Assembly: GCF_021533215.1 (NCBI RefSeq) | Contig: NZ_JAJNKA010000016.1 | Location: 1-64,000, forward strand | Source of the DNA: Portibacter lacus | GTDB lineage: Bacteria; Bacteroidota; Bacteroidia; Chitinophagales; Saprospiraceae | Direction: 5' to 3' | DNA: 64,000 bases | Part shown: piece by piece, positions 32,683 to 41,985 of the stretch | Position numbering within the stretch: position 1 is the stretch's first letter | Layout: each line of letters opens with the position of its first letter | Position numbers and translations under genes: made by a program | Notes under the pieces: model-generated | What the model was told of the DNA's origin: nothing | Seen by the model: only the letters and a program-made list of their open reading frames with translations | Databases searched by the model: none

Positions 32683-33957
32683 ATGATTAAGATCTCAACT
32701 TTACTTACCTGTCTATTATTTATTTTCTCATCACTGAACGCTCAGCAAGCGAGTCCTAACTTCATATTCGGAGATGCTTTGCCCGATGCTCCAGAATTAG
32801 CTACAAGAGGAAATTTAAAAGTTGGCGTTAGAACGATAGAATTCATCAATAAAGATCAAATTGACATCCTAAATGCCGTAGATGGAGTTGCACCCAATTA
32901 CGATAGAGATTTAAAAGTTGAGATATGGTATCCAGCTGCGTTAAAGCAGAATGAAGCAGAGCTTGTGATGTATGATCAAGTTATGGGTTCTTTAAATGAT
33001 AAAGATCGACCTATTGTACCATTCACCTTTGCTGGAAGAGCAGCTAGGGACGCCACGCCATCCACTGGAAAGTTCCCTTTAATTGTGGTCTCACATGGTT
33101 ACTTAGGCTCAAGAGTACTCATGACTTATTTGACTGAAAACCTGGCATCGAAAGGCTACATTGTTGCTGCAATAGGTCACAAAGAATCCACATTCGAAGA
33201 TGCTAATGGCTTTCAATCAACTTTATTAAATCGACCAAAAGACATTCTTTTCGTGATGAATGAAATTTTAGAAGGAGATCATTTTTTAAGCAACAATGTT
33301 CAAGATGATAATGTCGGAATTATAGGTTATTCTATGGGAGGATATGGCGTATTAAATGTCGGAGGTGCTGGTTATAGTGAAGGACTAGCGAAATTCTTCA
33401 GTGGAATGACAGGTGGGAATAAATCTATAGAATCCTTAACCATCAATAATCCGGATCACTCAGCCATGTTTGATGATCGAATCAAGTGTATTGTTGCCTT
33501 TGCGCCATGGGGAATGGAAAGAGGCATATGGAATGCCGAAGGACTAAAAGGATTAAAGCTTCCTACATTCTTTGTAGCTGGTAGTGAAGATGATATTTCA
33601 GGATACGAAAAAGGAATTAAGGCTATATATGAAGGAGCATCTAATACAGATCGCTACTTACTTACCTATACGAATGCAAGGCATAACGTGGCTCCTAATC
33701 CACCTGCGGAGATTACAATGCAACCAGGTCTTCATTTCGATGAATACTATCGATATGCTGAACCTTCTTGGGATGAAAGAAGAATTAACAACATCAACCA
33801 GCATTTTGTAACTGCGTTTTTAGGGACTTATTTAAAAGCTGAAGATCATTCCGACTATCTTAAAATGAAAGTAGATTCAAATGAAGAAACCTGGAAAGGA
33901 TTTAAGCCAAGGTCATCTACAGGAATGAAACTTGAATATCTAGAAAAGGCAAAATAA
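32683..33957 (+). CDS. secreted alpha/beta hydrolase (dienelactone hydrolase / PAF-acetylhydrolase-like)
   Basis: The 424-residue protein has a signal peptide (1-20, SLNAQQ). The oxyanion strand is PLIVVSHGYLGSR, and the nucleophile elbow is GYSMGGYG with Ser217. The acid is probably Asp in VAGSEDDISG (about 300-308), and the His lies in ARHNVAPNPP (about 335). The arrangement is that of PAF-acetylhydrolase and dienelactone-hydrolase relatives. It should act on an ester in the periplasm or outside the cell; the substrate is unknown. The gene stands alone after a 125-bp spacer with two weak 6-bp hairpins. Confidence 0.88.
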   Translation: MIKISTLLTCLLFIFSSLNAQQASPNFIFGDALPDAPELATRGNLKVGVRTIEFINKDQIDILNAVDGVAPNYDRDLKVEIWYPAALKQNEAELVMYDQVMGSLNDKDRPIVPFTFAGRAARDATPSTGKFPLIVVSHGYLGSRVLMTYLTENLASKGYIVAAIGHKESTFEDANGFQSTLLNRPKDILFVMNEILEGDHFLSNNVQDDNVGIIGYSMGGYGVLNVGGAGYSEGLAKFFSGMTGGNKSIESLTINNPDHSAMFDDRIKCIVAFAPWGMERGIWNAEGLKGLKLPTFFVAGSEDDISGYEKGIKAIYEGASNTDRYLLTYTNARHNVAPNPPAEITMQPGLHFDEYYRYAEPSWDERRINNINQHFVTAFLGTYLKAEDHSDYLKMKVDSNEETWKGFKPRSSTGMKLEYLEKAK

Positions 33958-34051
33958 TTGTCAACGGAAGAAAAATAGCTTTTTATTTACTAATTTTCGC
34001 TCGTAATAATTCATTCAGGAATTAAATAGTCATTCAATATTTAGAAAAAAC

Positions 34052-34507
34052 ATGGATCAGAATAGTTTTACAAGTAGAATATCGATCATCCATATGGCTT
34101 TATTTTCAGGTCAATTGATACTTTTAGCAGTGATGTTATATCTCAAAGCATCCTACACTGTGAGTCTAGACATACAAGACGATATTTATATATTTTTAGT
34201 TCTAGGATTAGCAGTTGCTAGCTATATGCTCGGTAATTATTTATACAAAGCAAGAATTTCTTCTATTATTCCCTCAGAGTCATTTGATGTAAAATTGAAC
34301 AGTTTTCGATCTGCAGCTATTCTGAGAATGGCTTTAATAGAAGCAGCCACACTATTTGCTATTATAGCTTATTTTTTTAATGGAAATTTCTTATTTATTT
34401 TAGTTGCCTTTATCATGTTAATTTATTTCTTTATGATAAAACCTTCTAGACCTATCATTCAACAAGAAGCCAAGTTAAATGCATCGGAATCTAAGCAATT
34501 AGGCTAG
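34052..34507 (+). CDS. four-helix membrane protein, hypothetical
   Basis: The 151-residue protein has four predicted membrane helices: about 13-33, 44-63, 92-112 and 114-132. The N-terminus is short and polar (MDQNSFTSRIS). The loop between helices 2 and 3 contains KARISSIIPSESFDVKLNSFRSAAILRMALIEA (a basic patch, a hydrophilic bend, then the third helix; given as one region, about residues 70-100). The type is common in Bacteroidota with no assigned function. The 3' end overlaps the convergent mtfA-like gene by 9 bp. Confidence 0.8.
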   Translation: MDQNSFTSRISIIHMALFSGQLILLAVMLYLKASYTVSLDIQDDIYIFLVLGLAVASYMLGNYLYKARISSIIPSESFDVKLNSFRSAAILRMALIEAATLFAIIAYFFNGNFLFILVAFIMLIYFFMIKPSRPIIQQEAKLNASESKQLG

Positions 34508-35281
34508 GTCTTGAGCATACATTTTTTCAAGAATATCGAACAAGTCTGGGTGTTTCTCTTTCATTAATTCAGGTTGTTCAAAGAAGTATTCTGAAACAAC
34601 ACTAAGGAATTCTATTTCGCTTTTTGCAGCATAAGGATTGATATCAGATTCATTCTCGTGAATTGCTTTAATTTCCATATGAACTAGCTTTAGCCAAGGT
34701 TTCAGATATTCAGACTTGAGTAGGATCTTAGGTAAGCCGTCTACCTTTCCATCAGCCTTATCAAGCAGATGGACAAATTCATGAATACCTACATTTTGTC
34801 TGCTGTTCTTATTTTGAAAACCACGATAGAGCTCTGGTTTAGAAAGGATCATCATTCTATTCATTGCGCCCTCTCCTACCATACCTAGAATATTGCGTTC
34901 ATTTCCTTCTGTCTCATAGTCTTGATTGAAGGTAGTTTTGTACAACAGAACTTCATCAAGGTTTCTAAAGCTCCAACCTGGAAAACCAAAGAGGGGAATA
35001 ACTGCGCTTGATGCAACTAATAACTTATCCGTTTCTGTGATTTCCGTTTCTACTCCTGTTACCGTAACTTTATTTAAAAAGTTAATGATACCTTTCTCGA
35101 ATCGGATTTTATCCGCCTCACTTGATAATTCTCGGTAAAAAGCAACCTCTTGCTCAAGAATCTTCTTCCAATTTGATGGAAACTCATCATTCACATCAAC
35201 AGCTGGCTCCTTCTTTCTAAATAGAAAATAGAGGGCCGCAATAAATAGAGCAATAAATATGGGAATAACGATGTATTGCAT
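34499..35281 (-). CDS. MtfA-family zinc peptidase (M90), membrane-anchored
   Basis: The 260-residue protein has the MtfA/M90 core with the zinc motif H167-E-F-V-H171-x2-D174. A downstream Glu (in the AAKSEIEFLSVVSEYFFE segment, about 219-236) is the probable third ligand. Unlike E. coli MtfA it starts with a hydrophobic anchor (residues 2-21), so the catalytic part could face either side of the membrane. E. coli MtfA binds Mlc and controls glucose PTS expression, but no Mlc or PTS genes occur here. It is last in a tight operon after a GNAT gene and a 70-residue GST/thioredoxin-like gene. Confidence 0.92.
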   Translation of the reverse strand: MQYIVIPIFIALFIAALYFLFRKKEPAVDVNDEFPSNWKKILEQEVAFYRELSSEADKIRFEKGIINFLNKVTVTGVETEITETDKLLVASSAVIPLFGFPGWSFRNLDEVLLYKTTFNQDYETEGNERNILGMVGEGAMNRMMILSKPELYRGFQNKNSRQNVGIHEFVHLLDKADGKVDGLPKILLKSEYLKPWLKLVHMEIKAIHENESDINPYAAKSEIEFLSVVSEYFFEQPELMKEKHPDLFDILEKMYAQDLA

Positions 35282-35290
35282 ATAATAAGT

Positions 35291-35503
35291 TTAACAGTTA
35301 CAATAATACCAGTTATGCAATTCTCCAGCAATCTGATCTAGATGCTTAGCAATCGCGTTTTCTCCTTGAAAAACTTCCTTCCCATCTTCCAATTTTAACA
35401 GATGTTCTGGTATCATTTCAGCTGTAAAAGCTAAGCTCATCGATTTCATTCTTTCTCGAATTTCTACGCCAGCATCGGATTGACTATTATAATATAATTT
35501 CAT
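35291..35503 (-). CDS. small thioredoxin/GST-N-like protein, 70 residues
   Basis: The 70-residue protein begins MKLYYNSQSDAG, the first strand and turn of a glutaredoxin/GST-N-like fold. It later has LEDGKEVFQGENAIAKHL, resembling the GST-N segment that follows the cis-proline. The usual CxxC is replaced by QSDA, and the only cysteines are at the very end (YYCNC). It is therefore unlikely to be a classical oxidoreductase. It lies 9 bp after the GNAT gene and 9 bp before the mtfA-like gene, which supports a real, co-transcribed gene. The fold assignment is tentative. Confidence 0.7.
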   Translation of the reverse strand: MKLYYNSQSDAGVEIRERMKSMSLAFTAEMIPEHLLKLEDGKEVFQGENAIAKHLDQIAGELHNWYYCNC

Positions 35504-35512
35504 TCGTATTTT

Positions 35513-36049
35513 TTATTCTAACCAATATCCCATCGAGATCATATCATAATATTGGTCATTGATATAAAACTCTTTAGTGATTCTTCCTTCCATAGTAAAT
35601 TCATATTTTCTATAAAGGTTTATAGCGGACTCATTATTAGAGATCACTTTCAAGTTTAATTTTTTAATATGAGCATTCGATCTAGCCCAATCCAGCATAT
35701 ATTCTATCAAGCAACTGCCTACTCCTATTCCCCAGAAATCCTTTCGAACTGACAGACCAAATTCAGCTGAATGCCTAATTCGTTTTTTATGGCTTGCTGA
35801 AACATCAAGAAGTCCAATAATCTGATTATCTAGCTCCGCGTATATATACAATTGATTTTCAGCATTACAGTATTGCTGAAGTATTATCTCTTCTTCTGGA
35901 ATGGTTTTATCAAATTCACTAGCACCGAAAGACAAATAATCCGTTTCGCCACCTACTCTTTGGCAATATTCAATTATACGACTTGCATCCACTGGCAAGG
36001 CTAGTTTAACCAATAAATGTTGACCGGATTTCAATAAATACTCACGCAT
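35513..36049 (-). CDS. GNAT-family N-acetyltransferase
   Basis: The 178-residue protein has the full GNAT fold. Motif A, AEFGLSVRKDFWGIGVGSCL (about 97-116), contains the pyrophosphate loop WGIGVGS. Motif B, LNLKVISNNESAINLYRKYEF, carries the conserved NLYRKYEF near 147-154. The C-terminus EFYINDQYYDMISMGYWL is typical of the RimJ/RimL-like and PhnO-like subgroups. The acceptor amine is unknown. It is the first gene of the three-gene operon ending in the mtfA-like gene. Confidence 0.93.
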   Translation of the reverse strand: MREYLLKSGQHLLVKLALPVDASRIIEYCQRVGGETDYLSFGASEFDKTIPEEEIILQQYCNAENQLYIYAELDNQIIGLLDVSASHKKRIRHSAEFGLSVRKDFWGIGVGSCLIEYMLDWARSNAHIKKLNLKVISNNESAINLYRKYEFTMEGRITKEFYINDQYYDMISMGYWLE

Positions 36050-36224
36050 AACTTTAGTCTTTTTTAGACTTCTAATTCAATATTTTAAAATCAGTCGAAA
36101 TATAAGAAATCCTTACTTCTGAAAGTTCTTTTGTAAATATTTTGTTAAATCATTAAGCTTATGTAGTATAAATTGAAGAATTTTCAATAATTTAAGATTT
36201 TAGTTTTACTATACTAAACAATAT

Positions 36225-38087
36225 ATGACTAAACTTATAGGACTTGATTTTTCAAATATCAAGGGTGATCTCTTTGGGGGTATAACAGCGGGAATCGTTG
36301 CTTTACCTCTAGCGCTTGCCTTTGGACTCCAATCTGGCCTTGGAGCAACTGCTGGACTTTATGGCGCAATATTCATTAGCTTTTTTGCGGCATTATTAGG
36401 TGGTACGAACACCCAAATTTCAGGGCCTACCGCCCCAATGACGGCAGTTAGTATGGTGATTATAGCCGGAATTGTCGCCGCAAATGAAGGTGATCTTCAA
36501 AAAGCTATCCCATCCATTCTCATCGTATTTCTATTAGCTGGTTTGATTCAGATTCTAATGGGAGTTCTTAAGTTGGGACAATACATTGAGTATATTCCTT
36601 ATCCAGTGGTTTCTGGTTTCATGACTGGAATCGGTGTGATTATTATTATTACACAGATTCTGCCTATGTTAGGATACTATCCTAAAGAAGATGCGCAATT
36701 TGTCAATAGTTTCAAGCCCCAAGCAGAAGAAGTTATTTTAGAAAGAATTTTACGGGAAGAAGCCGCGGAAGAGATTCTGGTATTAGATGATTTTGAAGAA
36801 ACGGTGAGAAGAGCACAAGAAATAACAGAAGACGATATATTTCAAGAGGCTCAGGTGCTAACAGCAAATCATTCTGCAGGAGTAATTGGTTCTCTTAAAG
36901 TGATGGGGAAAGCCTTAAAGAATATTAACATTATAGATCTCATACTGGGTTTAATAACTATAGGTATAATTTATGGATTCAGGTATATAACAACAAAAGT
37001 GCCTAGTACATTAGTAGCCTTGCTGGTCGTCACATTAGGAGCTTACTTCTTCTTGCCCGAATACAGAGATATTGGTAATATTCCTAGTGGATTTCCTTCG
37101 TTTCAGTTTTCCATGTTTACGAACTTCAGGCTAGGAGCTATTATGCCTTACATTGTATCTGCAATTTCACTAGCCGCACTTGGAGCAATAGATTCTCTAT
37201 TAACGTCTATCGTCGCAGATAATATGACCAAGACAAAACACAAGCCAAATAAAGAATTAATAGGACAAGGCGTAGGTAATTCAATTGCCGCAATGTTCGG
37301 TGGAATTCCGGGAGCTGGGGCAACCATAAGAACTGTTGTAAATATCAATTCAGGTGGAAAAACAAGAATATCTGGGATGATTGCCGGTTTAGTGATTCTA
37401 GTTATTCTTTTATCATTAGGACCCTTAGCTTCCAAAATACCAGCCGCTGTTTTAGCAGGAATTCTTGTAACAGTAGGAATAGGTGTTATGGATTATAAAG
37501 GTCTTAGACATATTAGATCTTTACCTAAAAGTGAAGTTGTAGTGATGTTGATCGTTCTTGCTTTGACAGTATTCATCGGTTTAATAGAAGCAGTAATCGT
37601 AGGGATGATATTATCATCGGTATTATTCATGAAGAAGATTTCTGATGTGGTTGAAAACCGAACAAAAACATCTCCATTAAGAACTTTCTCTAGAGAAATT
37701 CCTTGGATGGATGAAGAAGAATTCTTTAAAAAATACGGAGATAAAGTCTATATCAAGCACTTAGATGGACCGTTATTTTTTGGTTTTGCGTCTCGCTTCC
37801 AGGAAATGATTAAAGCACTGCCTGATATTTCTACGGTTGTGATCAGAATGGATAAAGTACCTTATGTAGATCAATCAGGACTTTATGCAATGGAGGATGC
37901 CATTAATGATCTTCAGAGTCAAAATATAACTGTTGTGTTTACAGGCTTAGAAGGACAACCAAAAGACATGCTAAGTGAATTCAGTATTGTTCCTGGTTTA
38001 GTGGATTCGAAATATTGTTTTGCTACTTTCGAAGAGTGTGCTATATGGTTAGAAAAGCATGTAGACGAGGAAGTAGAAAGTAATTAA
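36225..38087 (+). CDS. SulP-family anion transporter with STAS domain
   Basis: The 620-residue protein has the SulP membrane domain (about 12-480) with family signatures GITAGIVALPLALAFGLQSG near 19-38 and TNTQISGPTAPM near 60-71. A cytoplasmic STAS domain follows (about 500-612), with the phosphorylatable-type Ser551 in VDQSG. It should move sulfate, bicarbonate or another small anion across the inner membrane. An acidic insertion of roughly 50 residues (about 155-215; rich in Glu, Asp and Ile) interrupts the loop after the fifth helix region. The stop overlaps the next start as TAATG, so the YwbE-family gene is coupled to it. Confidence 0.94.
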   Translation: MTKLIGLDFSNIKGDLFGGITAGIVALPLALAFGLQSGLGATAGLYGAIFISFFAALLGGTNTQISGPTAPMTAVSMVIIAGIVAANEGDLQKAIPSILIVFLLAGLIQILMGVLKLGQYIEYIPYPVVSGFMTGIGVIIIITQILPMLGYYPKEDAQFVNSFKPQAEEVILERILREEAAEEILVLDDFEETVRRAQEITEDDIFQEAQVLTANHSAGVIGSLKVMGKALKNINIIDLILGLITIGIIYGFRYITTKVPSTLVALLVVTLGAYFFLPEYRDIGNIPSGFPSFQFSMFTNFRLGAIMPYIVSAISLAALGAIDSLLTSIVADNMTKTKHKPNKELIGQGVGNSIAAMFGGIPGAGATIRTVVNINSGGKTRISGMIAGLVILVILLSLGPLASKIPAAVLAGILVTVGIGVMDYKGLRHIRSLPKSEVVVMLIVLALTVFIGLIEAVIVGMILSSVLFMKKISDVVENRTKTSPLRTFSREIPWMDEEEFFKKYGDKVYIKHLDGPLFFGFASRFQEMIKALPDISTVVIRMDKVPYVDQSGLYAMEDAINDLQSQNITVVFTGLEGQPKDMLSEFSIVPGLVDSKYCFATFEECAIWLEKHVDEEVESN

Positions 38088-38287
38088 TGATGGATGGAAA
38101 CCAGAGAGCAAATATAAAAGTTGGTGCACTTGTCGAGATCGTTCAAAAACACCATCAGCGATCAGGAGAATTGACGGAAGGCTTTGTAAAACGTATCTTA
38201 ACAAAGTCTCCTAATCATCCTCATGGTATTAAAGTTATGCTGGATACGAAGGAAGTAGGTCGCGTAAAAAATATCATAGAGGAATAG
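38087..38287 (+). CDS. YwbE-family protein (DUF2196)
   Basis: The 66-residue protein (65 if the second ATG at 38090 is used) matches the YwbE/DUF2196 pattern. Its segments are RANIKVGALVEIVQKHHQRSGEL, GFVKRIL, NHPHGIKVML and GRVKNI, recognisable in order with a small SH3-like or KOW-like barrel feel. The function is unknown. The start overlaps the SulP stop (TAATG), which gives strong translational coupling to the transporter. The family is broadly distributed, so the linkage may be local. Confidence 0.9.
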   Translation: MMDGNQRANIKVGALVEIVQKHHQRSGELTEGFVKRILTKSPNHPHGIKVMLDTKEVGRVKNIIEE

Positions 38288-38338
38288 CAATTTGTGTAAT
38301 TTTCTAGGATTTTGCATCTAATGTTAAAAATCAATCCT

Positions 38339-39121
38339 ATGAAAATTAAAATCTATCTATTATTTCTCGCACTATTCTTAATGAGTTGTGAAAATTCAAG
38401 CGAAAGTAAAATTGCTTTTGCTCCTGAAGCAGATGAGCTTTATATGGAAGAAGCTTCTTTTCAAGACGAATCCGGTTCAGTTGAAAGAAAATTAATTACA
38501 GAAGGAGCTCTAAGTTTTGAAACTTCGGATCTAATCAATTCTAGAAAGCAAATATTAGAATCCGTGAAAAAACATGGCGGATATATTGCTTCAGATCAAG
38601 AATCAAATTCTACAACTACCCTATCAAATGATATTACGGTTAGAATTCCATCTGACAAAATGGATCTTTTTCTTGCAGAAGCTACTAGTGGAATTACCAA
38701 GTTCGATTTTAAAAATATCAATGCTAGAGATGTAACTGATCAGTTTTTGGATTTAACTACTCGTATAAAAACAAATAGAGAGCTAGAAAGTAGATTCTTA
38801 GAAATACTTCAAAAAGCAAATAAAGTGGATGAATTACTCCAAGTAGAAAGAGAACTTGGTAGAATTAGAAATGAAATTGAGTCGCAAGAAGGACGTTTAA
38901 AATTGATGAATAATCAAATTTCATATGCTACCCTATCTATTCATTTTTATAAAAAAGTTTCCTCCCCATTGTCAAACGGTCCTCAGTTTGCTAGAGGCTT
39001 TGAAAATGGATGGAAAAACCTAATCCAATTTATCATTGGGATAGTGAATCTATGGCCATTTATTATTATACTTATTGTAGCCTTGATTGGATTTAGAAAA
39101 TGGAGAAAAAACAAAACTTAA
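38339..39121 (+). CDS. DUF4349 lipoprotein
   Basis: ATG at 38339 gives 260 residues and a clean lipobox ending LFLMSC (Cys17); upstream TTG and ATG starts at 38312 and 38321 would spoil the signal peptide. The DUF4349 domain covers about 50-215, with the typical KLITEGALSFET start, VRIPSDKMDLFL, the DVTDQFLDLTTRIKTNREL segment and a central coiled coil. A C-terminal membrane helix (about 230-250) precedes RKWRKNKT. Lipid anchor plus C-terminal helix is the family norm. Members are linked to membrane or envelope stress but lack a defined function. Confidence 0.92.
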   Translation: MKIKIYLLFLALFLMSCENSSESKIAFAPEADELYMEEASFQDESGSVERKLITEGALSFETSDLINSRKQILESVKKHGGYIASDQESNSTTTLSNDITVRIPSDKMDLFLAEATSGITKFDFKNINARDVTDQFLDLTTRIKTNRELESRFLEILQKANKVDELLQVERELGRIRNEIESQEGRLKLMNNQISYATLSIHFYKKVSSPLSNGPQFARGFENGWKNLIQFIIGIVNLWPFIIILIVALIGFRKWRKNKT

Positions 39122-39140
39122 GTTTAGCCGTTAAATTGAG

Positions 39141-40241
39141 GTGAAGTATGCTTATCTATTTTTGTGTCTATTCATTGTCTCTTGCGGAATTGAGGAACTA
39201 ATTATTCCAAGTGACGCTAGACAGCAATATGAGAAATCGCTCACTGACTTAGAAAGAACTTATTGGAACAATGTGAGTCAGGTAGCTTTAAAGGACAGTA
39301 TCGTCATTGACCTACCTTATAAAGAAAGTATAATTCAAGATTCTTCCTCTTCAATTTCTGCAGGATATATCCTTTCTCTTCAGCAAGGAAAAATCTTACA
39401 AGTAAGTCTTGGCTCTATTTCTATTTTGATGGATGTGTTCTTTATAGAAACTGATACTGCCCAAACACTTAAATCTGTTTATAGCCCACGATACTTAAGT
39501 GACCAGTATGATGTTGAAATTGAAAAAAGTGGACGATACTTCATTAGAGTTCAATCAAAATTAAAAACAGATACAAATTTCGAAATTACATTTAATACAA
39601 AGCCAGTATTTACTTTTCCAGTCGCTGGAGGGAAGAATGCAGACATCGGAAGCTTCTGGGGAGACCCAAGAGATGGTGGAAAAAGAAAACATAAAGGAAT
39701 TGATATTTTTGCAAAGAAAGGCACACCACTTGTTGCTGTTTCAGATGCTAGAGTCTCTACAGTAAGAAATCGAGGACTTGGTGGAAAGCAGATTTGGTTA
39801 CACGATGCGAAAAGAAAATTGAATATTTATTATGCGCACCTTGATAGTCAATATGTTAACCAAGGACAAGCTGTATTTCGTGGGGATACGATAGGAACTG
39901 TTGGAAATACGGGAAATGCCCGAACCACGCCTCCACATCTGCATTTCGGAATTTATAAGTCCTTTTCTGGTGCAATTAATCCATTAGATTTTGTTAAAGT
40001 TGCTACCCTTAAGTTTACTGAACCGACTGCCCCAAGCTTAGTTGCTGGAAGTATCAAGGAGATAAGCAATGTGAAGGCCAATTTTAGAGCCTCTCCTCAT
40101 AGTAAGAACTCCATTGTACAAGTCCTTCAAAAGGGTGATCAAATTAAAATTATCGGTGTTTCTGGGGATTGGTATCATGTAAGAACGGTGGAAGGCACTG
40201 CAGGTTATCTCCATAAATCTCTTATCAATAAGGTTACGTAA
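39141..40241 (+). CDS. M23-family metallopeptidase lipoprotein with SH3b domain
   Basis: A GTG at 39141 starts 366 residues with a lipobox ending FIVSC (Cys15). A beta-rich N-terminal part (20-150) resembles a PPC-like domain. The LytM/M23 domain (about 160-290) holds zinc ligands H184 and D188 (HKGID) and H266-x-H268 (HLHFG). A bacterial SH3 domain (about 298-362; VKANFRASPHSKNSIV) completes it. It should cut peptidoglycan cross-links from the outer-membrane side. The gene follows the DUF4349 gene by 19 bp and is probably co-transcribed. Confidence 0.94.
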   Translation: MKYAYLFLCLFIVSCGIEELIIPSDARQQYEKSLTDLERTYWNNVSQVALKDSIVIDLPYKESIIQDSSSSISAGYILSLQQGKILQVSLGSISILMDVFFIETDTAQTLKSVYSPRYLSDQYDVEIEKSGRYFIRVQSKLKTDTNFEITFNTKPVFTFPVAGGKNADIGSFWGDPRDGGKRKHKGIDIFAKKGTPLVAVSDARVSTVRNRGLGGKQIWLHDAKRKLNIYYAHLDSQYVNQGQAVFRGDTIGTVGNTGNARTTPPHLHFGIYKSFSGAINPLDFVKVATLKFTEPTAPSLVAGSIKEISNVKANFRASPHSKNSIVQVLQKGDQIKIIGVSGDWYHVRTVEGTAGYLHKSLINKVT

Positions 40242-40284
40242 TAATCTAGATACTTATTTCGTTTTCATTCATGATGCTTAATAG

Positions 40285-40893
40285 ATGAAAAAACGACTGC
40301 TATTCTTTTTTATATTCATCATTTCCCTTTCTCTTCATGCCCAAAAAAGCATCTTGAGTGATTGGCATTTAGGCATCTCTTACCTAGGAAATAATTTATG
40401 GAACCCTGGAGCGCAAGTCACTGGTCAGAAATTACTATTTGATCGTACCATTTCAAGAACTAATCGTAGAGATCAACTAAAAATAAAACATCGACAAATC
40501 TTCCTTGACGCCAATATCGGATTCTACTATGATAATCCAACACATTGGTCGATTTTCAATAATTATCAGGTTCAGTATAGAAGAGTACGTAAGAAAGGAA
40601 GATATCAGAATTTAGGAATTGGTGCTGGTGCACTTAGAACATTGCTTCCCGAAACCTATAATGTAGCAAATGGTACCGTTAGTAAAGTAAAATATCCTGG
40701 GAATTGGCATTTCACACCGATGGTATCAATCGGCATAGGACGGTTATGGAAACGAAGAGGTACGAATCCTTGGAGGCTTCAGGTTCATACGATGATCCTC
40801 ACGAATTACAATGTTTCTTTTACTCCACTTCTAAATATTGAATATGGCTACGTTTTCGGATACCACTCTAAAGAAATCATTAATGAAATCTAA
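40285..40893 (+). CDS. hypothetical secreted or outer-membrane protein
   Basis: The 202-residue protein has a signal peptide (1-19, SLHAQK). The mature part is basic and aromatic with alternating strands (DWHLGISYLGNNLWNPG, HWSIFNNYQVQYRRV, WHFTPMVSIGIGRLW, TPLLNIEYGYVFGY). This is consistent with a small outer-membrane beta-barrel of 8-10 strands. No family is recognised. Its 3' end overlaps the start of the next lipoprotein gene by 11 bp, so the two genes form an operon, probably with the M23 peptidase 43 bp upstream. Confidence 0.8.
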   Translation: MKKRLLFFFIFIISLSLHAQKSILSDWHLGISYLGNNLWNPGAQVTGQKLLFDRTISRTNRRDQLKIKHRQIFLDANIGFYYDNPTHWSIFNNYQVQYRRVRKKGRYQNLGIGAGALRTLLPETYNVANGTVSKVKYPGNWHFTPMVSIGIGRLWKRRGTNPWRLQVHTMILTNYNVSFTPLLNIEYGYVFGYHSKEIINEI

Positions 40894-41950
40894 ACTCAAA
40901 TTTCTATTCCTATTAGGTATGATGGTGATCTCTTCTTGCTCATGGGAAGTAGATACCGCAGAGAAATTCTATGACTTATTCTATGTCGAAAGAAATGGTG
41001 CTCAAATGCCTATTCATGTCCATGGCAATATCCAAAGCAAAACTTTTATCCTTATTCTACATGGCGGACCAGGTGGCAATGGTCTACAATATAGACCAGG
41101 TGTATTCCAGGAATCACTAGAAGAAAGCTATGCCTTAGTCTACATAGACCAACGAGGTCAAGGCATGTCCCAAGGCCAGCTCGATGAAAAAAACTTGACT
41201 TTAGACGAGATGATAGAGGATATTAATGCAATTATTTCTGTACTCGATCATAAATATGGTACTGATAATAGCTTATTTCTACTTGGACATAGTTGGGGCG
41301 GAACGCTCGGTACAGCTTTTCTTACCACTAAAGATAATCAAGACAATTTTAAAGGTTGGATAGAAGTCGATGGTGCTCATGATTTTGACCTCTTGGTCAA
41401 ATCCCAATTTCGTCTTGTCCAAAAGGTGGCTGCAGAGGAGATGGCGATGGATCGAGATACTGATTTCTGGAATGAGTTTATAGATAAATTAAGCGAAGTA
41501 GATACTTTTAATATCACGAATGAAAACATTAGTGAATTGAATGCATTGGCATTTGAAGCAGAAGGAAAACTATTTGACGCTGAAATCATACGAGACGGCA
41601 CCGCTGATTATTTAAACCTTGAATCATTAACCAAAAGTTATTTGTTTTCTGTGAATCCGCTCACGAGTTGGATGACCGGAACATTTACAAATAATTATTT
41701 AACCAGTGAGCAAGATTTATTTATGACCAACTTAGAAAGTGAATTAAAGAAGATTCACATTCCGTCTCTATTACTGTGGGGCAAATATGACTTTGTTGTT
41801 CCAGCAGAACTTGGCGTTCAAGCATTTGAAAATATAGATACCGAAGATAAAAAGCTGGTCATCTTTGAAGAATCTGGACACAGTCCGATGACCAATGAAG
41901 CCAAACTATTCAATGGCGAAGTAATATCGTTTATCGAGCAATACAAATAA
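40883..41950 (+). CDS. alpha/beta hydrolase lipoprotein, proline iminopeptidase-like
   Basis: ATG at 40883 gives 355 residues with a lipobox ending VISSC (Cys19). An earlier in-frame ATG at 40838 lies inside the previous gene and lacks a signal peptide. The oxyanion motif HGGPGG, the following YIDQRGQGMS and the nucleophile elbow GHSWGGTLG (Ser137) are signatures of the prolyl aminopeptidase group (S33). The acid and His are likely in LLWGKYDFVVP and EESGHSPM. As a lipoprotein it would act in the periplasm or on the surface, releasing N-terminal proline or acting on a related ester or amide. Confidence 0.9.
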   Translation: MKSKLKFLFLLGMMVISSCSWEVDTAEKFYDLFYVERNGAQMPIHVHGNIQSKTFILILHGGPGGNGLQYRPGVFQESLEESYALVYIDQRGQGMSQGQLDEKNLTLDEMIEDINAIISVLDHKYGTDNSLFLLGHSWGGTLGTAFLTTKDNQDNFKGWIEVDGAHDFDLLVKSQFRLVQKVAAEEMAMDRDTDFWNEFIDKLSEVDTFNITNENISELNALAFEAEGKLFDAEIIRDGTADYLNLESLTKSYLFSVNPLTSWMTGTFTNNYLTSEQDLFMTNLESELKKIHIPSLLLWGKYDFVVPAELGVQAFENIDTEDKKLVIFEESGHSPMTNEAKLFNGEVISFIEQYK

Positions 41951-41985
41951 GAAAATCTAGCAATGAATTAGAAAAGCAAGTTGTC

